This document shows, one piece after another, positions 13,758 through 16,229 of a stretch of 16,229 nucleotides of DNA. The position numbers were made by a program, and so were the translations under genes. The stretch is from Actinomycetota bacterium. GTDB taxonomy: Bacteria > Actinomycetota > Actinomycetes > S36-B12. Within the stretch, counting starts at the first letter, position 1. Each line of letters opens with the position of its first letter. The stretch spans positions 1-16,229 of the forward strand of contig RGQW01000020.1 of assembly GCA_010029945.1 (NCBI GenBank), given 5' to 3'. A model generated the notes under the pieces. It worked only from the letters and a program-made list of their open reading frames with translations, did not search any database and was not told where the DNA came from.

Positions 13758-16229
13758 GGACCTATGGTTCCGCCAAACGCAGCGACGGGGGCGCTCGGGG
13801 GAGTACCGGTGGCGTCTCGCTTGTCGGTAGGCGCGGGCAGCGTCACGGGCTTTCCCGCCGCGGTGGCCCCTCGAACAGGGCCGGGCCCCACCCACGCAAG
13901 GGCGATCTCGTCCTCACTCGCCCGAAGTTTGTGACAGCGCACCCCCTTCGTTGCTCGACCCTTATCGGGAAAAACCGACAAGGGGCTGATCTTGACGGAC
14001 CCGAGTTCGGTTCCGGGGAGTGCGCTAGACGACCCCGCCAGCGTCACCACCATGGCCTGATGTCCGTCGTCACTGGCGCCAGCAACGGCGCCGAAGAAGA
14101 CCGCTCGTGCATCGCTCGGCATCGAGATGCCCGCCATCCCGGAGGCGCCGGCACCCTGCACCCGGACCGAGGCTGCAGGAAAGGTCAGCACGTTGCCCTC
14201 TGATGTCACGAATGCCAGGCGAGCATTCTCTGCCATCGCCTCGGGGGTGAAGGTGGCTCCCACCACCAGATCGCCATCATCCAAGGCAATGATCGATGCC
14301 GATCGCGTACGCGCCGACGGTGCGGGCACGGTCACTCGCTTGACAACCCCTCCCCGGGTACCGAGCGCCACTGTCGCGGTGCCGTCCACCGGAGCCAGGC
14401 CTACGACACGCTCGTGAGGCTCGAGATCAACGAAGGCACCCAAGGGTGCACCGGCCGCGAGAGACGGGATGTGAGCCACGGGGGGAATGGAGGGTAGGTC
14501 GACGACGTCGAGGGACACCACCCGTCCGGTGGTGGTCAGTGCACCGACGGTGCCTCGCGTGGTGGCCGGAGAGGTGGACGTGATCACGTCGTGAATCGAA
14601 CGGCTGTCGTCTGTTGCCGCTGCGGGTGTGACCGCTGAGGTGCGGGCGATCAATCCAGCGCTCGACAGCAAGACGATGCACGGCTCGTCCTTGACTTCAA
14701 GAGCTGCCTCGCTGCCGTATGAGGCGGCGGGGGATTTGGTCGCTTTGATGACGGTCGGTGCCGCCCCTTCGCGCAACTGGGTGCGTCGCGGGGTCGCTAG
14801 GGCGGCGTTCACCTCAGCCAACTCCGTGGAGACAACATCGCGCAAACGATCGTCGTCCGTGACGATGGCCTGCAGATCGTCGATTGATGAGCGCAGTTCA
14901 TCCGCTTCAGCCTCGAGTTCGATCCGACTGAACTTCGTCAGGCGCCGCAGGGGCATGTCCAGGATGTAGGTGGCTTGGACCTCGGTGAGATCGAAGACCG
15001 TCATCAGGCGTTCCTTCGCTTCCGCGGCATTGTCGCTGGCGCGAATCAGTTCGATGACTTCGTCGATGTCGACGATGGCCACGAGCAGTCCGTCCACCAA
15101 GTGCAATCTGTCGGCGGCCTTTTGCCGACGGAATTCACTGCGACGACGAACGACCTCGCATCGATGGGTGACGAACTGCTCCAGCATGTCCCTGAGTCCC
15201 AGCGTTTGCGGTTGACCATCGACGAGAGCGACCGCGTTGATCGTGATGCTGTCTTCGAGGGGGGTCATTCGAAAGAGCTGCTCCAGCATCGGTTCGGGTG
15301 CAATGCCGCTCTTGAGCTCGATGATCAGTCGAAGGCCTGATTCTCCATCGGTCAGGTCGACGACGTCGGATATGCCGGTCAACTTCTTGGACTGCACCAG
15401 ATCCTTGATGCGCTCGATGACCCGTTCCGGTCCAACGCCTGCGGGAAGGGATGTCACGACGATTCCGCGTCGGCGCGGCGTCACGTTCTCGACGGCCGTG
15501 GTTGCCCGCAGCCGGAACGATCCACGGCCAGTGGTGTACGCGTCGCGAACACCGTCGAGTCCGATGATCTCGCCGCCCCCGGGATAGTCGGGGCCGGGAA
15601 CGAAAGCCATCAGTTCTTGGACGTCCGCTGCCGGGTTCTCCAGGAGATGTCGGGCCGCGGCAATGACCTCGCCGAGGTTGTGTGGAACAAGATTGGTGGC
15701 CATGCCGACGGCGATACCGCTGGCACCGTTGACGAGCAGGTTCGGAAACGCAGCGGGTAAGACGATGGGTTCGCGCTCTCGCCCGTCGTAGTTTGGAGCA
15801 AAATCAACAACGTCCTCGTCGAGTCCGGCGGTCAATTCCAGAGCCGGTTCGGCCAAACGTGCCTCGGTGTAACGCATGGCGGCCGGTCCATCATCAGGAG
15901 AACCGAAATTGCCGTGGCCATCGACCAGAGGCAGACGCAAGGTGAACGGTTGGGCGAGCCGGACCAACGCGTCGTAGATAGCCGAATCACCGTGCGGGTG
16001 AAGACGGCCCATCACCTCTCCGACCACTCGTGCGCTCTTCACGTGTCCCCGGTCGGGTCGCAAGCCCATTTGGGCCATCTGGAAAAGAATGCGACGTTGC
16101 ACGGGTTTGAGGCCGTCGCGAGCGTCCGGCAGGGCCCGGGAGTAGATGACCGAATACGCGTACTCCAGGAAGGACGCGCTCATCTCCTCGGAGACGTCGG
16201 TATCAAGAATCCGGCCACCGGCGGTCGCG
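13754..16229 (-). CDS. parC: DNA topoisomerase IV subunit A, 5' end outside the window
   Basis: ParC is the DNA-cutting subunit of topoisomerase IV. The frame is open to the window edge: fifteen residues (ATAGGRILDTDVSEE) precede the first Met at 16183 and match the conserved ParC N-terminus, so that Met is internal and the start is beyond 16229. The winged-helix and tower domains are complete, with the active-site Tyr (AAMRYTE) at 15871-15869. HPHGDSAIYDALV holds the quinolone-resistance positions Ser and Asp in the sensitive state. The C-terminal beta-propeller has degenerate blades (ALGTRGGVVKRV, TSEGNVLTFP) and no canonical GyrA box (QRRGGKG), which favours ParC over GyrA. It stops at TGA 13756-13754, overlapping the next start. 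Confidence 0.95.
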   Translation of the reverse strand, partial: ATAGGRILDTDVSEEMSASFLEYAYSVIYSRALPDARDGLKPVQRRILFQMAQMGLRPDRGHVKSARVVGEVMGRLHPHGDSAIYDALVRLAQPFTLRLPLVDGHGNFGSPDDGPAAMRYTEARLAEPALELTAGLDEDVVDFAPNYDGREREPIVLPAAFPNLLVNGASGIAVGMATNLVPHNLGEVIAAARHLLENPAADVQELMAFVPGPDYPGGGEIIGLDGVRDAYTTGRGSFRLRATTAVENVTPRRRGIVVTSLPAGVGPERVIERIKDLVQSKKLTGISDVVDLTDGESGLRLIIELKSGIAPEPMLEQLFRMTPLEDSITINAVALVDGQPQTLGLRDMLEQFVTHRCEVVRRRSEFRRQKAADRLHLVDGLLVAIVDIDEVIELIRASDNAAEAKERLMTVFDLTEVQATYILDMPLRRLTKFSRIELEAEADELRSSIDDLQAIVTDDDRLRDVVSTELAEVNAALATPRRTQLREGAAPTVIKATKSPAASYGSEAALEVKDEPCIVLLSSAGLIARTSAVTPAAATDDSRSIHDVITSTSPATTRGTVGALTTTGRVVSLDVVDLPSIPPVAHIPSLAAGAPLGAFVDLEPHERVVGLAPVDGTATVALGTRGGVVKRVTVPAPSARTRSASIIALDDGDLVVGATFTPEAMAENARLAFVTSEGNVLTFPAASVRVQGAGASGMAGISMPSDARAVFFGAVAGASDDGHQAMVVTLAGSSSALPGTELGSVKISPLSVFPDKGRATKGVRCHKLRASEDEIALAWVGPGPVRGATAAGKPVTLPAPTDKRDATGTPPSAPVAAFGGTIGP

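Noticed and set aside
13758..13895. 46-codon extension of the sucrase/ferredoxin-like protein
   Set aside because: It overlaps the end of parC and is very Arg-rich. The ATGA junction gives a better start.
12786..13934. A 382-codon open frame on the + strand
   Set aside because: It is antisense to the sucrase/ferredoxin-like gene, which has conserved Cys/His motifs and fits an operon with parC.

Overview
The window is chromosomal DNA from a high-GC actinomycete (phylum Actinomycetota). The evidence is the primary sigma factor, whose core is very close to HrdB/SigA, the SAM-IV riboswitch (essentially an actinobacterial RNA), the DUF4192 and DUF7455 families, and a SigA / DUF7455 / ParE / ParC neighbourhood typical of that phylum. 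I cannot name the order or genus. I see no phage, transposon, CRISPR, rRNA or tRNA feature. Gene spacing is tight and composition is even, so this reads as core chromosome.

Left part (1-2432, + strand): the C-terminal end of a UPF0104/LPG-synthase-type membrane protein, a leader holding three GTGCAC palindromes, an SGNH-fold hydrolase, and a DUF4192 protein. Methionine part (2395-5297, + strand): a well-formed promoter lies inside the last codons of the DUF4192 gene. Its predicted start point falls at the first base of a SAM-IV riboswitch, which is followed by a leader of about 240 nt, then metY (O-acetylhomoserine sulfhydrylase) and metX (homoserine O-acyltransferase) two bases apart. Together these make a SAM-repressed unit for homocysteine synthesis.

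Middle part: a secreted, eight-cysteine protein with a PKD-like C-terminus (5399-6283), two back-to-back stem-loops, then the primary sigma factor gene (6394-7770). Its N-terminus is a 64-codon Lys/Ala pentapeptide repeat, and it lacks recognisable region 1.1. A convergent small DUF7455 zinc-binding protein follows, then a divergent intergenic region with short inverted repeats, then topoisomerase IV subunit B (parE).

Right part: a small beta-carbonic anhydrase-like gene overlaps by 4 bp (GTGA) with an adrenodoxin-reductase-type ferredoxin-NADP+ reductase, both on +. On the - strand, topoisomerase IV subunit A (parC, 5' end outside the window) overlaps by 4 bp (ATGA) with a sucrase/ferredoxin-like thioredoxin-fold protein. 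A thioredoxin-like peroxiredoxin-family protein follows 8 bp later, and its tail overlaps the end of the reductase gene by 20 bp. The space between parE and parC is therefore filled with four genes that are mostly redox-related.

Most genes belong to known families. The observations most worth checking are the promoter-riboswitch junction inside DUF4192, the possible anti-Shine-Dalgarno element in the metY leader, the sigma factor without region 1.1, and the coupled carbonic anhydrase / reductase pair. I found no convincing new defence or mobile system.
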